Shown here in pieces: positions 12,743 to 25,022 of a stretch of 64,000 nt of DNA (position 1 is the stretch's first letter; each line of letters starts with the position of its first letter). The translations under genes and the position numbers were made by a program. Under the pieces are notes generated by a model that saw only the letters and a list, made by a program, of their open reading frames with translations, had not been told where the DNA came from and searched no databases. Source of the DNA: Prosapia bicincta (lineage: Eukaryota > Arthropoda > Insecta > Hemiptera > Cercopidae); NCBI GenBank assembly GCA_036971475.1, contig JBAIZL010000006.1, positions 56,934,898-56,998,897 on the forward strand, given 5' to 3'.

Positions 12743-12793
12743 ACATCAATTGTTTTTCATCCTTAGTTATAAGATGATATTTTATTGGATTAT
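12743..12793 (-). CDS. Candidate micro-exon upstream of the alternative set
   Basis: Minus-strand 51-nt segment between acceptor gtttgtatgtttag and an excellent donor (TGT|gtaagtaa). It encodes NPIKYHLITKDEKQLM in phase 1 to 1. Its exit phase matches the entry phase of every candidate exon downstream (11.7, 10.9, 10.4 and 7-8 kb). Those all exit in phase 0, so they could follow this exon one at a time but not one another. That is the expected arithmetic of mutually exclusive exons. Inference only. Confidence 0.4.
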
Positions 12794-15700
12794 CTAAACA
12801 TACAAACAATTCATTAATTTATATTGCATTAAAATTAATTTCAATAATTTTGTATATGTTATATAATTATTCTTTGTTTGTAACTTTATATTTTTACTTT
12901 GAAAACAAAATTTAAAGCAACAGAAAATGGATATTTATTTAACTTATTAAATACTAAACAACAAAACGCTCCGTGGTTATAGATTTTACAGTTTCGTGGT
13001 GTTTTTTCTACTGTCACTGAAAACGTTCAGGTGTTTGTTCAACTCAGGTTAGGTTTTGGCACATTCAGTTCAGTATTTCCGTTTAATATGGAACAGATAA
13101 AACATACCGTTTCCCGATGAACCCCTAACTCTCCTCATCTCGATTGTCAACCATTTCGTGTTCTCTCGTAGGCTAATGTGAACATTCTCATATTTTGTCT
13201 TAGTTCCTATACCTAGTTCCTATTTTGTCTTGATGGTAAATTATGTTATCAAGTATAGCTCTACATTTAAATTTTACCTCTCCTTTGTTAGACATTTAAT
13301 TCTTTGTAACTCTATATGAAATGTCAGATCCGATGATTTGTTTCAAGGATGAGTTATATGCTCTTACAATGGTGTTGTAAAGACTTTACAACGTAATGAT
13401 AAAAGAATTCCAAAACCTCTGGACATTCAAGATCAGATTTGTAGTCGGCTTTGTATTACGCTATATTCCTATCTTAAGTTGTACCGTATTTTGTTAGTTC
13501 TCTGCACATATCCTATACGTATCCTAGTTTTTGTCTTTAAATGTGTCGATTTTCTCTTCTATTCCTTTCAAATCGGATAAATGCTGCTGTTATATAGATA
13601 TGAAGAGCTTACACCAAATAGTCTTAAGTTCTTGCACTGAAAATGTTAGTTCACTTAACTTTCTTCATTTCAATTCTTTGTAGGAAATGCTAAGTTTATA
13701 TATGGAGCAGTTTTGAGAAGCATGGAATTTGGTTCCCAACTTATTAATTAAGGCAAGTTGTAGGACAAAATTAATGAATTTTTATTTCTAATGGTCAGTT
13801 TCTTTTAGAAATTCTCAAGAGAAAACCGTTTCTAATTTGCGTTATCATTTTTTTCCAAAGTTACACCAACAAAAGTACTGCCAGTGCCATATAATCTATC
13901 TGGAAGTACATGTTCAATATTTGTTCTTAGATAAAGTTCATTAGTTTAATTATCAAGTATTTAATATATTAACTTGTTTATTAACATGTTCAATATTATA
14001 AATATGTTACATACTTGTATAAATTTCTACTTACATAAATTTGCTAAGCGTGCCATAATTTTCAGTTTCTTAACTTTTTCAATTTCCTTTGCTGTAACAA
14101 AATTTTTTTAAAATTATTTTAGATTTTACAATCTATTGAAAGCTCTTCAGTATGTTTTGAAAAATATAGAAAATCTGTATTTAAATTTTTTTTAAATTAG
14201 TTTACAATTTTAATTGCTAATAGTTTTCACTTAAAACATTTATTTTTGTTAAATATGAGTTAACAAATTTAAGATTTTTTTTAACAAGTGGTGTAAAAAT
14301 GTTTTTTTTTTTTAATCATGGAGCTCCATTTGTAACGTTTTGATTTTATTTGTTTTATTATGTTAGATGTTAAATATTGCAGTCACATGTTACATAGTCA
14401 AGAGTTAACCTGCAAAGTTACATGTGGACTATGTATGCTTCTAAAGTAAACCATGGTGAACAAAGCCGAAAACTGGCTTAAACTCTAAAGACAACCGTAT
14501 GACATGTCAAGAAGGAGGACTTTTTCAGGTTCACTGAGCTGAATAAACATTGGTTTTACTTTCAGGTTGAATGTGTGAAACGGTTTCTCAGTGTTGTGGT
14601 GCTAGCCCAGACGTAAACTCAATTCCAGTAACAGACAATGTATAGGATTTACAAATGTTTACAATTATTTAAAACATTGCAAACTGGAAATTATTGAGAG
14701 AAATGTCCATCAAGTACAAAAGACTATTTCTAAAAACAGCTGGATTCCAGCTAAATTACAAGAATACAAAATCGGCTACTATCCTTAATTCTATACAAAT
14801 TGCAGGGTAAACTGATATGTGATAGTTAGCACTGGTAATTTAACTTGATCATCGATGTCGTTTTAATTTGAAATTATAAAAGAGAACACACTGACACTTT
14901 CTAGCCCTGTATTGCGATATTACAATAAGCTGAAACTGAACCATTCAGGGACTAAATGTTTTATAGTGCTGTACATAAATTTGTACAAATAAATATTTAA
15001 ATGAACATCTTTAAAAATTCTTGAAATCCAAAAGTTCTTCGAATGTTTTAGAATGTTTTAACATTGTCGGATTCAACTATTTGTATTTTTATATAACTAA
15101 TCTTACTTAATATATCCGAAGACAGAATAGGCTCTATGAGTTTGCTCAATACAAGTAAAATAATTTTATTTTGACTTTGAACATAATTTTTAGGCTCATA
15201 TATGATTATCTAAAATTAAACATATTTTCCTATTGTTCAAAATAAGCATATGTTCCTATAATGGCTATACTGTGAAACAATAACAACATGTGTTTAACTT
15301 GATGAAATGAAAGCTTTCATATGTAGTAACTCGATTTTGAGGTTAGGTTTAGTCTAAGGAATACAAATAGATATTACTTTTAAATTATATATATTTAATT
15401 AACATCACAATATAAATTATGAATTGACTTTAAACATTTTTGTTTATATTAATTGTTAACGTATAAGATATTTATTTCACTTAGGTTTTTGTTTTTTTCT
15501 TATTAGTATTAATAAAGCTATAACAAAGTGTATACAAGAGTGATTATAAATTTTAAACGCCTGATCGTATTTTCAAGCAAGTAATATTCTTTCGTTTCAA
15601 AGTGGAAGTAGTATTTCTTTACTCTAGTTTTTGGTTGTTTAAATGTTTTGTTTTTAAACGAGCTACAAAATATTATGCAGTTGAAAAACATTGATTATAT

Positions 15701-17046
15701 GAGAATTCAGAATGAGGATTGTTCAAAGTATTATGTACTCATTATAAGGGCTGAACTTTTTCCCCTAAACTCATTCTGGTTACAGAATTGTAACAATGTT
15801 TCTTGGTTCGTGTTCATTTTTTGTTTAAACATATAAGTAGCATAGTTAGAAAACCTAATTGAAATGAAATATTCGCAAGTTATACTTTTCAGTTTTAAAA
15901 TAAATTGAAACAAAATTATCTTTATTATTATTACAAATCCTATGCAAGGAATACAAACTGGGAATAAAAACATTATTGAAGCATCAAGAAAATGTATCAA
16001 AAATTTAAGCAATTTCGAAACATATATCCCAGTATATAAGCAATGTTTGACCATGTACAGAACAGTGAATCCACCCTAATTCTTGCATTATTGTAATTCG
16101 ATTATATCTACTTTGCTACTCACAGCGTCTACCATGGGTAAAGATGGTAAAAAAATTACATTTTACAATCACATACAAAGTTTTGTGAAAATGGCCCACC
16201 ATATTGTTGCAAAATAAAGTTCTCTGATCTAATTCTGTGGTTACTGAAAGAACATTCCAAAGAAAGGTTCACATTTTGCAAAGACTTTCTGTCATGATAA
16301 GCCACTGAGGAATTCCAAATTTCGAGAGTCACTTCTGCATTTATATACCTTGTAAGGTAACCGTACATACGAGCATCGTAGTTACGTTTGGATTGTGGAT
16401 GTTCAACATGCATTGAAATGTTAATTGAATACAATCCAAAAGAGAGAACAATCAAACATACCCATTTATACTAATTTGGACATTTGACATGGAGCTCAGC
16501 AAAACCAAGGATACTTGTATCGTCTGTAAAATGATGCTGAGAAAACAATAGAACAAGGGACATTGGTCATGCTATGACACAGCTAAGCACTTCTTAAAAG
16601 AACACATTCAAACCTAGAAGCTTTTTTAACGAGTTTTTTTTTGGTATATATAGGTCTACATTTCTGTGGGGTACAAGTAAGAAAAAATTATAAGCTGAAA
16701 CCCGATTGTGTGCATAAAAGACCATAATTCATTCACGGTAAACGTATTCCCATTTCGTCATTTGACTGAGCCTCAAATGTATCAGATTTGAAATAAGATT
16801 TCTGCTTTATTATTTCAAAGCAACATGTCTGGATTTGATCAGAATATGTTTAACGATAAAAGAAAAGTGCCCCAAACCGGAGCCCAATTTTATATCTGAC
16901 GTTTGATTTTAAAAAAGTAGGCTGTTTCAATTTTGAACGTGTGTACTAGTCAAATGCCTGATTCACGTTTAGGAACAGTTCATTTAGTTATTTAATTTAT
17001 ACAATTAAAAATCATTAGTGATACCTATTTCCATTTTTAAACGTAC
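12794..17046. other. AT-rich stretch, little recognisable
   Basis: Over 4 kb with no repeat family or RNA gene I can identify. Short open frames occur at 15648-15836 (plus) and 15731-16054 (minus), without known motifs. If the exon model holds, this is mostly intron between the 17.1-kb and 12.7-kb exons. Confidence 0.45.
16156..16455 (-). CDS. Unrecognised 99-codon ORF
   Basis: Open frame with varied, protein-like composition (for example YLTRYINAEVTLEIWNSS and SLECSFSNHRIRSENF) ending in a stop at 16156. It has no domain I know and no clear flanking splice sites in a phase matching the candidate exons at 17.1 and 12.7 kb. It could be a decayed transposon piece, an exon of the same putative gene, or chance. 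Confidence 0.18.
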   Translation of the reverse strand: MIVLSFGLYSINISMHVEHPQSKRNYDARMYGYLTRYINAEVTLEIWNSSVAYHDRKSLQNVNLSLECSFSNHRIRSENFILQQYGGPFSQNFVCDCKM

Positions 17047-17196
17047 CTTCGTTTTCTTGTCTTAATTTTGCTTTATTTTTGGCCACGACTAAATTTAACA
17101 AGTTAATGACGTTCTCAGTGACATCATTACAGCTTTTTAACTCCAAATTTTCCTCGTCTTTACTCCTGCAGCAGCCGAAGCAAAGAACTCCGAGAA
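17047..17196 (-). CDS. Candidate exon with hydrophobic Cys-rich start
   Basis: Minus-strand 150-nt segment between acceptor gcttgtttcag and donor ACGAAG|gtacgt. It is open for 49 codons in phase 1 to 1. The peptide starts with a hydrophobic Cys-containing run (VLGVLCFGCC), followed by a charged helical part containing NVINLLNLVVAKNKAKL. The hydrophobic start could be the tail of a signal peptide or membrane anchor. Its exit phase fits the 12743-12793 micro-exon. The gene family is not recognised. Confidence 0.42.
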
Positions 17197-17850
17197 CTGA
17201 AACAAGCAAATTTTGTGGGTAAATTATTTTACACTTAGACAGTTATATAGAAACATAAACTCATTTGGAGTTCTCAACTCCTTACTAAAAGTATTTGTTA
17301 CAAAGGCATTAAACGTATTACACACTCTTCAAACTAATAAACTATAGATTTGCACAGCCCATATTGAAAACGCTGTGAGGCTGTACGAGACTAATGGATA
17401 AAATATCATAGCTTTTTCAAACCTTGTGCAATACGAACGACTGTACAAATTAAAATCATGTAAACAATAGTAAATTTAGTTTCTAATATACCCCATTGAT
17501 ATAGCTTCCTATCTGTAGCCAACTATTTGGTTTATTGACATGATTTTTCCATTATTCTATGCAGTATTTAATTTTATCTTTACTTACCTTGCCGGTCTAA
17601 GTTTAAAGTTGCGAATATTTGGGTTTTTAGATTTTAATTATTTTTCTCTAAAAAATTGTCAAAAGCTTTATGCAAACTTAAAGTTTTCTAAGAAACAAGC
17701 GTGAATAATGTTTAAGAGTAGAACTGGGCCAAAAACAAACACAAGGTGAATAGTATTAAATCACAACTATTAGATAAGTCACAGTCATCTTGAAGATCCT
17801 CGTGTTTAAAACCATGTATGAACAAATACGGACGTAACGATATTTCATAG

Positions 17851-18105
17851 GCCAGGGGAATGTCAAGTCTGCACTGTAGCACTCACCAAACACGTACCAG
17901 GCCACTGTATACAAGTTAAAGTGAATTTTTCCCAGGCCGAGGGAATGTCGGGTCTACACTGTGCCACTCTCTCAACACGTACCAGGCCTCTATGTACAAG
18001 TGAAAGTGAGTTTTCCCCACGCCGAGGGGATGTCAAGTCTGGACTGTGCTACTCACCAAACACGTTACAGGTCTCTGTATACAAGTGAAAGTGAAGTTTT
18101 CCCAA
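17851..18105. repeat. 85-bp minisatellite, three copies
   Basis: Units begin at about 17851, 17936 and 18021. Each carries gccgaggggaatgtc (with variants), a cactgt segment, caccaaacacgtaccaggc and tacaagtgaaagtga. The spacing is exactly 85 bp each time. It is more GC-rich than its surroundings. Confidence 0.88.
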
Positions 18106-19086
18106 ATCACTAAAAGATTTTTTCTCAGGAACAAAATAAAATTTCTATAGTTTAATTAATATGGAGCGAAAATGAACTGTATATTTTACCTTTCAGCTGA
18201 CAAAACAATGAACTACCCACCCAAGATCTCAGTATATGGAACGTGTCCAAAACAGCAGACCAATAAAATAAAGATCTTGTGGGACAACTTAAAATCTATC
18301 ATTTGACTCTTTATTATTAATAGTAAACACATTAGACGTAATATGTTCATATTTAAATCTATATACAGTATTAAATAAAAAGAAGTATTCAATTTTCAGT
18401 ACATAGGAAATGTCCTTTCGTTAAATGCTCTACTTACAAGATCTTACTGCCTTCCAAAATGGCATCGTTTTTTTTTTGGCGATTTTGTTTTTATTTTATT
18501 TTTTTATTTTTATATTTATGTTTTTGTTTTTATAATGTAATAGAAATAAAAGTTACTGCGTTTTTTTGATAAGTTTGACGCGTCTGACTCGTATTTAGAA
18601 TAAAAGTATGGTTTCCAAGGTAATTCAATATTGCATATCAACAATAAATTTATTTATACATATCTTACCAGTCACGTGTTATATAAATGTACAATAAACA
18701 AAACTATTACAAATACATTTTAAAAATCTATGATTACAAGGAACAACTGTTTCAGCTATTAGTAAATTGACATTATTAGCATAGGTACTTACCTATTATA
18801 CGGAGGTCAATTTTATACGACGCTCTGCGGTGGTTAGGTTAGGTTATCATAAATATGTTACTTTTTATAATTGCTATTCCGGGTTCAATATGTTTTTTTA
18901 CGTTCATTGGTCAAGATTTTGCACCACGGTTCGGAATTTTGACTAGAAACCGCTGCTCTGTTAAACAGAAAACTGCGAATACCCAATGTTGAGGCAACAC
19001 TCTCCCGGCATTACTTTTCCCTTACGTTGGTATTTTTTCCGATAGTAAGACTCATTGGAAGTCCGATTCATAGTGTAACAGGGAAT
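18106..19086. other. AT-rich DNA flanking BEL element 1
   Basis: Contains a T-rich low-complexity tract at about 18468-18535 and nothing else recognisable up to the target-site duplication gtaat at 19087-19091. Confidence 0.6.
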
Positions 19087-19091
19087 GTAAT

Positions 19092-19547
19092 TGTTAAATA
19101 TTTTGCCATGTAACGGCAACATTGATTTCCGGAGGACCTTAAATAATTAAATGAATGAAGTTGACGTTTTGTACATACCTCACTGGGCGAAGTACCACCA
19201 CCTGTCGGACAGTTATTTGGGTGCACCCTTTCCCGCACTTATCAATTACCTGTTGAACTTAAAGAAATCACTTATATTCAAAATGTCACTATTAATGTCA
19301 AGAGTACCTTCGCCACACGACAGGAGAAACAAAGAGAGAGAAATGGTCTAAACCGAGCCTCGTTTAGAACACACAAAAACTACGTCACGTCGAGAGTGAC
19401 GGGAGAGATGTCGTTTAACCGACGATTCGAAAGGAACTGGGCGTACCGAATCTTGTAAGAGACAAAGGTTGGCCGATAAGGAGTCCCTCTCTGAAGCATT
19501 TACACTGTCTTTTAAATTATCTTTAATTTAAAGAAAAGTACGTAACA
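19092..19547 (-). repeat. BEL element 1, 3' LTR
   Basis: 456 bp, TGTTAAATATTTTGCC to TACGTAACA. It is 4 bp longer than the right copy because atga is repeated near 19150. Flanked on the outer side by gtaat. Confidence 0.95.
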
Positions 19548-19654
19548 TACAGGGGGCCTTGAATCCTCCTAGGATTCAAAGAAAAATACAATATATGCTA
19601 CCCCAGCATGAGAGAAAAAAAACAATAATTATCAATAAACAAACTGAGAGTTCT

Positions 19655-21850
19655 TCACAAAAAACAAATATACACTAAATAAAATAAAAATTCCTTTTCT
19701 AGAAACATGAGAAAAATAATAAGTTTATTCTGCACTAATGGACAGGAGAAAACCTTATGAGAAGGTCGAGTTATAAGTCCTTGCTGTGTCTTGGGCTGAA
19801 CAACTCGCACCACACCGTCTGTGCCAGGGAACACTTGTGTCACTCTTGCCAATGGCCAAGAGAGAGGCGGAGTAGGTTGATGCACTAGCACTAGGTCGCC
19901 CACACGCAGGTTGTCTGTCGTGTCCGTCCATTTGGTCCGCTGCTCTAGAGTGTGAAGATATTCCAGCTGCCACCTTTTCCACACTCGTTGGTGAAAAGCA
20001 GGGACGAGGTGCCAATGCTTAAGTCGATTAGTAGGGACTTCAGCCAGATTTCTTTCGGGTACGGCGACGAGTGGAGCTCCAATTAAAAAGTGTCCTGGGG
20101 TCAGAGCAGTGAGATCGGAAGGATCGTTAGACAAAGGTGTGAGTGGTCGAGAGTTGAGGATTGACTCGACTTGAGTTGTCAGAGTCATGAATTCGGAGAG
20201 AGTTAGAACGTGTTCACCTATGACGCGACGCAAGTGATGTTTAGCACTTTTAATTGCGCTTTCCCATAGCCCTCCTTGATGAGGTGCAGCAGGAGGATTG
20301 AAGTGAAAATTAACTCCACGTTGAAATGAAAATTCACAAACGAGATCTTGTCCTGAGGTCCTGATTAGAGATCGCAGAGCATTGTCAGCTCCCACAAAGT
20401 TTGTTCCGCAGTCGGAATAGATGTGTTGACAAAGACTTCGTCTTGACACGAATCGAGTCAATGCTGCGATGAACGCGTCCGTCGAGATATCAGTGACCAC
20501 CTCAATGTGAACAGCTTTGGTGACAAGGCAAACAAAGACACAGATGTATGCCTTAATGGTTCGAATAGAGCGTAGATTATGTACTTTCAGAGGGAAAGGA
20601 CCACCATAATCAATGCCTGTGTTGAGAAATGGGCGAGTAGGAGTCAGTCGAGGTTGAGGTAAGTTTCCCATAAGAGGATTTTTATTTTTAGGTCGGTGCT
20701 TAAAGCACACAATACACTTGAAGACGCGTGCACGGATTACATTCCGAGCACACAATATCCACACCTCTTGTGCGAGAAGTGATTGGGTGAGTTGAACTCC
20801 AGAATGAAGGTACTTCCGATGATATAGGTCAATCAAGGAGTCAACCACAGGGTGTTTCTTAGGCAAAATCACCGGATGTTGTGTCTCATAACGAATCTGT
20901 GCTGCTTCGAGTCGTCCACCAACTCGCAGGACGTCATCGCTATCGAGAAATAGTGTTAATCGTCGAAGCCTAGAAGATACCCTGTTAGGAGGGGTGTGTC
21001 CTAATGCCTTTAAATCTTCGATGAAGGAGGATGCCTGAAGTAATTTGAATATTCGGATTCTGGCTGAGTTCAACTCCCCCGTAGTGAGAGGTCCAACAGT
21101 TCTTCCTAAGTGACGAGAGTTGTGTATGAAACGCAACAAGTACGCCATTACACGCTGCAGTCGACTAAAGCTAGAATATTTCCGCAGCAAGTCCCATTCT
21201 GAGTGAACAGTGGAGAGAAGAGATATAGGTGAAGTAGGTTTATATTCCCCTGTGTCAATGAGTTTTGCAGGCTCAAAATGAGATATAGGCCAGTTATCAT
21301 GCGACTGTTGTAACCAAGAGGGTCCGTACCACCATAATTTATGTTGAGGTAGGTCTGAAGGAAGTAATCCACGTGACGCGCAGTCAGCGGGATTGTGTTC
21401 ACTCGGTACGTGCCTCCAATAATGGGAAGGCAATAATTCTTGAACCTGCGCTACCCGATTGGCGACAAAGGTTTTGAGTCGATAAGGAGGTGTTTGTATC
21501 CCTGTCAATGTTACTGACGAATCGCACCATAGAAAAACTGAGGAAAATTCCATTTTTTTGTTATAAAGAGATATAATATATGCCACTAATTGAGCGAGTA
21601 AATGAGCAGCACTTAGCTCCAAGCGAGGTACAGTGAGTTTTTTCAGTGGGGCTACCCGAGTCTTCGATAATAGCTGCCGAATTACCACCGAGTTGTCACT
21701 AATCTGACATCTTAAGTAAATGACAGCAGCGTATCCACTCTCAGAAGCATCTGAGAAACCGTGTAACTCAATGTTAGGCGAGTGACTCAAGCGTAAAGCC
21801 CGCGGAATTACAATATTTTTTAAACAATTAGAAGTCTTTGCAAATGTTTG
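19655..21850 (-). pseudogene. pol: BEL element 1 pol, RNase H and integrase part
   Basis: About 710 codons downstream of an in-frame TGA near 21850. It begins with the RNase H-type segment (HGFSDASESGYAAVIYLR) and passes the zinc-binding H2C2 region (HSGVQLTQ to CIVCFKH, about 20700-20830). The DD35E integrase core follows: DYGGPF, then SDCGTNF near 20400, where most BEL elements have SDNGTNF, and then PPAAPHQGGLWESA with the catalytic Glu. The C-terminal DUF5641-like part contains LTPGHFLIG and GDLVLV. The integrase would join element cDNA to host DNA in the nucleus. The frame is the same as that of the upstream reverse transcriptase, so one stop codon separates them and the two once formed one polyprotein. 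Confidence 0.9.
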
Positions 21851-23503
21851 TCACTGAGTTAGAAGTTCAGGTGGTAGGGATTGGTCCCAGTCTAACCCTT
21901 TTGTCCAGAGGAGCTGCATAAAACATTTCGCCCACATGACAACAGGCGAAAGGAAACCACAAGGGTCATAAATTTGAGCAATAACGCTGAGCACTTGGCG
22001 TTTAGTTTTAGAGTTTCGAGGAAAATTCAAATGGTAAGTAAAAGCGTCCGAAGAGGATGACCAATGAAGTCCGAGAATATTATAATGAGGTTGTGCGGTA
22101 TCCTGAAGAAATGTGGGTGTCTCTAGGTGTTCGTCTGGAAGATCCTGTAATAGTTGATAAGCGTTTGTAGTCCATTTCTGTAATTCGAAGCCACCTCGAA
22201 GTAAAAGAGAAATGAGCTGAGTTTTCAAATGAGAGGCCTCATCAATGGAATCACCACCCGCAATAATGTCGTCGACAAACGTTTCTGTGCGGAGTACTTC
22301 GGCAGCCTGAGGGAATGAAGCACCTTCATCGGAGGCGAGCTGATGAAGAGTTCTTATCGCCAGGTAAGGTGAACAACTAAGTCCATAGGTTACTGTGGTC
22401 AATTGATAAGTGGAAATAGGTTGATCGACATGGTCCTTCCATAGGATCAGCTGATAAGGTTGATCATCAGGGTGGACTTTGATCTGACGATACATCTGAC
22501 GTATATCGCAAGTAAAAACCACATTATGATAGCAAAACATGAGTAACAGATCACAAATGTTGGTCTGCATTTTCTGTCCTGTCCACAGGGTGTCGTTGAG
22601 AGAGAAACCGTTGGATGTTTTTGCACTGGCATCAAAGACTGTTCGAAGGCGAGTAGTGGTGCTGGATTCCTTTAGAACCACATGATGAGGTAAAAAGTAG
22701 TGAGGTGAACTGAGCTGAGTGTTTTGGGCAAGTATCATGTGTCCAGAAGTCAAATAGTCAGACATGAATTCTGCATAAAGTTGCTTGAAGCGAGGCTTAG
22801 AGTTGAACTTTTGTTCGAGAAATTTTAATCGTACTTCCGCGTTCCCGCGAGAAGTTCCGAGAAGAGGTTTATCTTCTTTGAAAGGAAGTCGGACACAGTA
22901 ACGACCTAAACTGTCGCGTGTATGAGTAGCGACATAATGAGCTTCACATGCTTGATCATGTGGTGAGAGTTTTGAGGTGAAGGGCACTTCTTCATGTTGC
23001 CAGAATTTTTGTAGAGAATTGTGCAGTTCCAAGTCATTCACCGTGAGTAATGTGGTGGACATACTAGCACTAGATTCCCTTTCACAGGTAGGCAGACATG
23101 GAGCTTCTCCCATAACCATGAATTCAAAGTGAGTGCCTATCAGGCACGGCATATTAGATCCGAGAGAATGCGTAGTTGGAGTCAATATTAAAGGAAAAAG
23201 AGCGCCGTCCAGAAGAATATCAATGCGACTTGGCAAATGAAAAGTGAGGTCGGCAAGCGTATAAGATTGTACCTTATTTAGTACTTTAGCGTCAATGTGA
23301 GTACGAGGTAAATCGACGCAAATTTTGTCGAGAATGAGAAAATTATGTTTGGCAGCTATTACTGTGCCATCGAGAGTGTGCACACCTAAAGAGGTCATGC
23401 CCCTTGAGCGAGTAAGAGTTTGAGAAAGTCCAACAATGTTGTGATTACTTTTCGTTCGAGTTACACACATTAGTTGAGCTACTTGCTCTGAAATAAATGA
23501 GGA
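21851..23503 (-). pseudogene. pol: BEL element 1 pol, protease tail and reverse transcriptase
   Basis: Open from just after an in-frame TAA (23504-23506) to a TGA at 21850. The start is the end of the aspartic protease / DUF1758 region. Reverse transcriptase landmarks follow: TRLRTVFDASA, FTCDIRQMYRQI, TVTYGLSCSPYLA and the catalytic FVDDIIAGGD near 22265 (usual family form YVDD). The first ATG in frame is at 23470, but true translation would have come through from protease. The reading frame is shared with both neighbours, so this part is continuous apart from the two stops. The enzyme copies element RNA into DNA in cytoplasmic particles. Confidence 0.9.
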
Positions 23504-23950
23504 TTAGCTTCCTGAGTCCACCAGAGCCCGGAAAACATAAGTCGTCCCGGTAGGAGAGGAGAGTTTTACTAAAAGTGTGCCCAGGGGCACAGTTGTACTT
23601 TGAGAGGCAGGATTAGTCGCCTGAGAAGTCATACTAATAGGTGACTGAACAACTTCTGTTACACCTTGGTCCTGGGAAAGAGAGGACTTTAATGGTGTAT
23701 GCTGAGGCAGGTGATCGTTGTCGAAATGGAGAAGAGTGTGATGTTTCCTTTTACATTGAAAACAAGTCGAATTGGATTTACAAAACTTCACACTGTGAGC
23801 GCCCAAACATGAAATACATCTACTATACGACTTCGCGATCTTCAAACGCTCTGTCGGAGATTTGACCTTAAACTTAAGGCAGGAATAGATTTTATAGTCT
23901 GTTCCTTTACACAGAAAACAAAGGATGCTTTGTTTCAGACGCTGTGTCAT
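23504..23950 (-). pseudogene. BEL element 1 zinc knuckles and start of protease
   Basis: 148 codons containing CFLCKG, RCISCLGAHSVKFC and CFQCKRKHHTLLH (nucleocapsid-like zinc knuckles), then the aspartic protease entry FRALVDSGS, whose DSG is the catalytic triad start. A TAA follows the DSGS directly, in frame with the reverse transcriptase downstream. The reading frame is shifted by one base relative to gag, with overlap at 23907-23950. BEL elements normally encode one polyprotein, so I read the shift as an indel; a programmed frameshift is possible but I see no obvious slippery site. Confidence 0.85.
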
Positions 23951-25022
23951 TGACAGAGTTACAAGTCACCAGCGAAGTCCCCTTTCGGCTAACCTGAGTC
24001 TTATACATTAACTGTTTTCCCTTTGAAATTTGAGGTGAGTTTGAAGGTAATGAGTTAGCGTTGAGAGTTGAAAAGGAATGTAGTGTCGCGTGTTCAAGTT
24101 CACTACATTTTTGTGAGAGGAAGTTGATAATTTCCGCAGGTGTTGCCAGGGTCGACGTGTTAACCCGTGATTGTTCAAGCTTCTTCAGTAAAGTAGAATC
24201 CAGCTTGCGTAAAATCATCGCTGACAATAAGGGATTGTTACTCGTGATATCAATTTGTAGCCCCTTCAAGGTTTGGGTGTTCTCTGTGTAACTTGTAACA
24301 AAGTTACGCATTTGGTTAGAAGTGTAATTGATATTCGGCAAGTCGAGAATTCTATTGAGATGAATTGACATTAATCGTCTTGGAGAATGATATCTCTCCA
24401 TAAGAAGGTCATACGCGACTTGATAATTAACTTCCGAAATAGGTAAAGAGTTAATTAATTTTAATGGTTCACCTGAGAGTACACTGAGGAAACACTGTAG
24501 TTTGGTGACAGCATTGAGAGATGTATTCTTATGTATGGTAGAGTCAAAGAGATTTTTGAAAGAAATCCATTCAAATGGATCACCCGTGAAATGTTTGAGT
24601 TCCAATTTTGGAAGTCGCAGTGGGATTTGCGACGAGAGTGAAGAGCTAGCTTCGGTTTTTTGCCTAGCAGCTTGTTTCGCTTCTATTGAAGCAACAGTGT
24701 AATTTATGCGAGAAACAAGATCATTAACCACAGCCGAAGTTGAGAAATTGGGAATAAAATCGTTATCTTTTTCCAATGAGAGTTCATTGAATAAGTCCAA
24801 TGTGTCTAAAAATTCTTGTTTAATGCTAGCGACAGAGGGAGCTCGGATCATTAATTCCTGCATGATCGCTTTATCAGAAATCTTTTGCGTGAGATCATAA
24901 ATAGATTGGATCTGGGAAAATAGAGCTTCCTTCTTAGCAGTGATTACTCTTAGTGATTTGGCCATTTTGTAGAATTGAATTATATCTACAATAACAATAA
25001 GGCTCTTTAAATACACTAACAA
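23907..25022 (-). CDS. gag: BEL element 1 gag
   Basis: 371 codons, the structural protein that forms the cytoplasmic retrotransposon particle. The N-terminal third is rich in charged helices. It is followed by the DUF1759 gag core typical of Pao/BEL: LPKLELKHFTGDPFEWISF at about residues 140-158, then LQCFLSVLSGEPLKLI and YQVAYDLLMERY. It lacks its own zinc knuckles because the frame is lost just before them, at about 23930. An internal ATG at residue 20 (MAKSLRV) is also a plausible start and lies nearer the leader. Confidence 0.85.
   Translation of the reverse strand: MLVYLKSLIVIVDIIQFYKMAKSLRVITAKKEALFSQIQSIYDLTQKISDKAIMQELMIRAPSVASIKQEFLDTLDLFNELSLEKDNDFIPNFSTSAVVNDLVSRINYTVASIEAKQAARQKTEASSSLSSQIPLRLPKLELKHFTGDPFEWISFKNLFDSTIHKNTSLNAVTKLQCFLSVLSGEPLKLINSLPISEVNYQVAYDLLMERYHSPRRLMSIHLNRILDLPNINYTSNQMRNFVTSYTENTQTLKGLQIDITSNNPLLSAMILRKLDSTLLKKLEQSRVNTSTLATPAEIINFLSQKCSELEHATLHSFSTLNANSLPSNSPQISKGKQLMYKTQVSRKGTSLVTCNSVNDTASETKHPLFSV

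Noticed and set aside
19151..19351. 66-codon frame repeated at 25717-25899
   Set aside because: Located inside the LTRs of BEL element 1; no domain.
23907..23950. Programmed frameshift between BEL element 1 gag and zinc knuckles
   Set aside because: No clear slippery heptamer or pseudoknot seen; a single-base indel in a defective copy is simpler.
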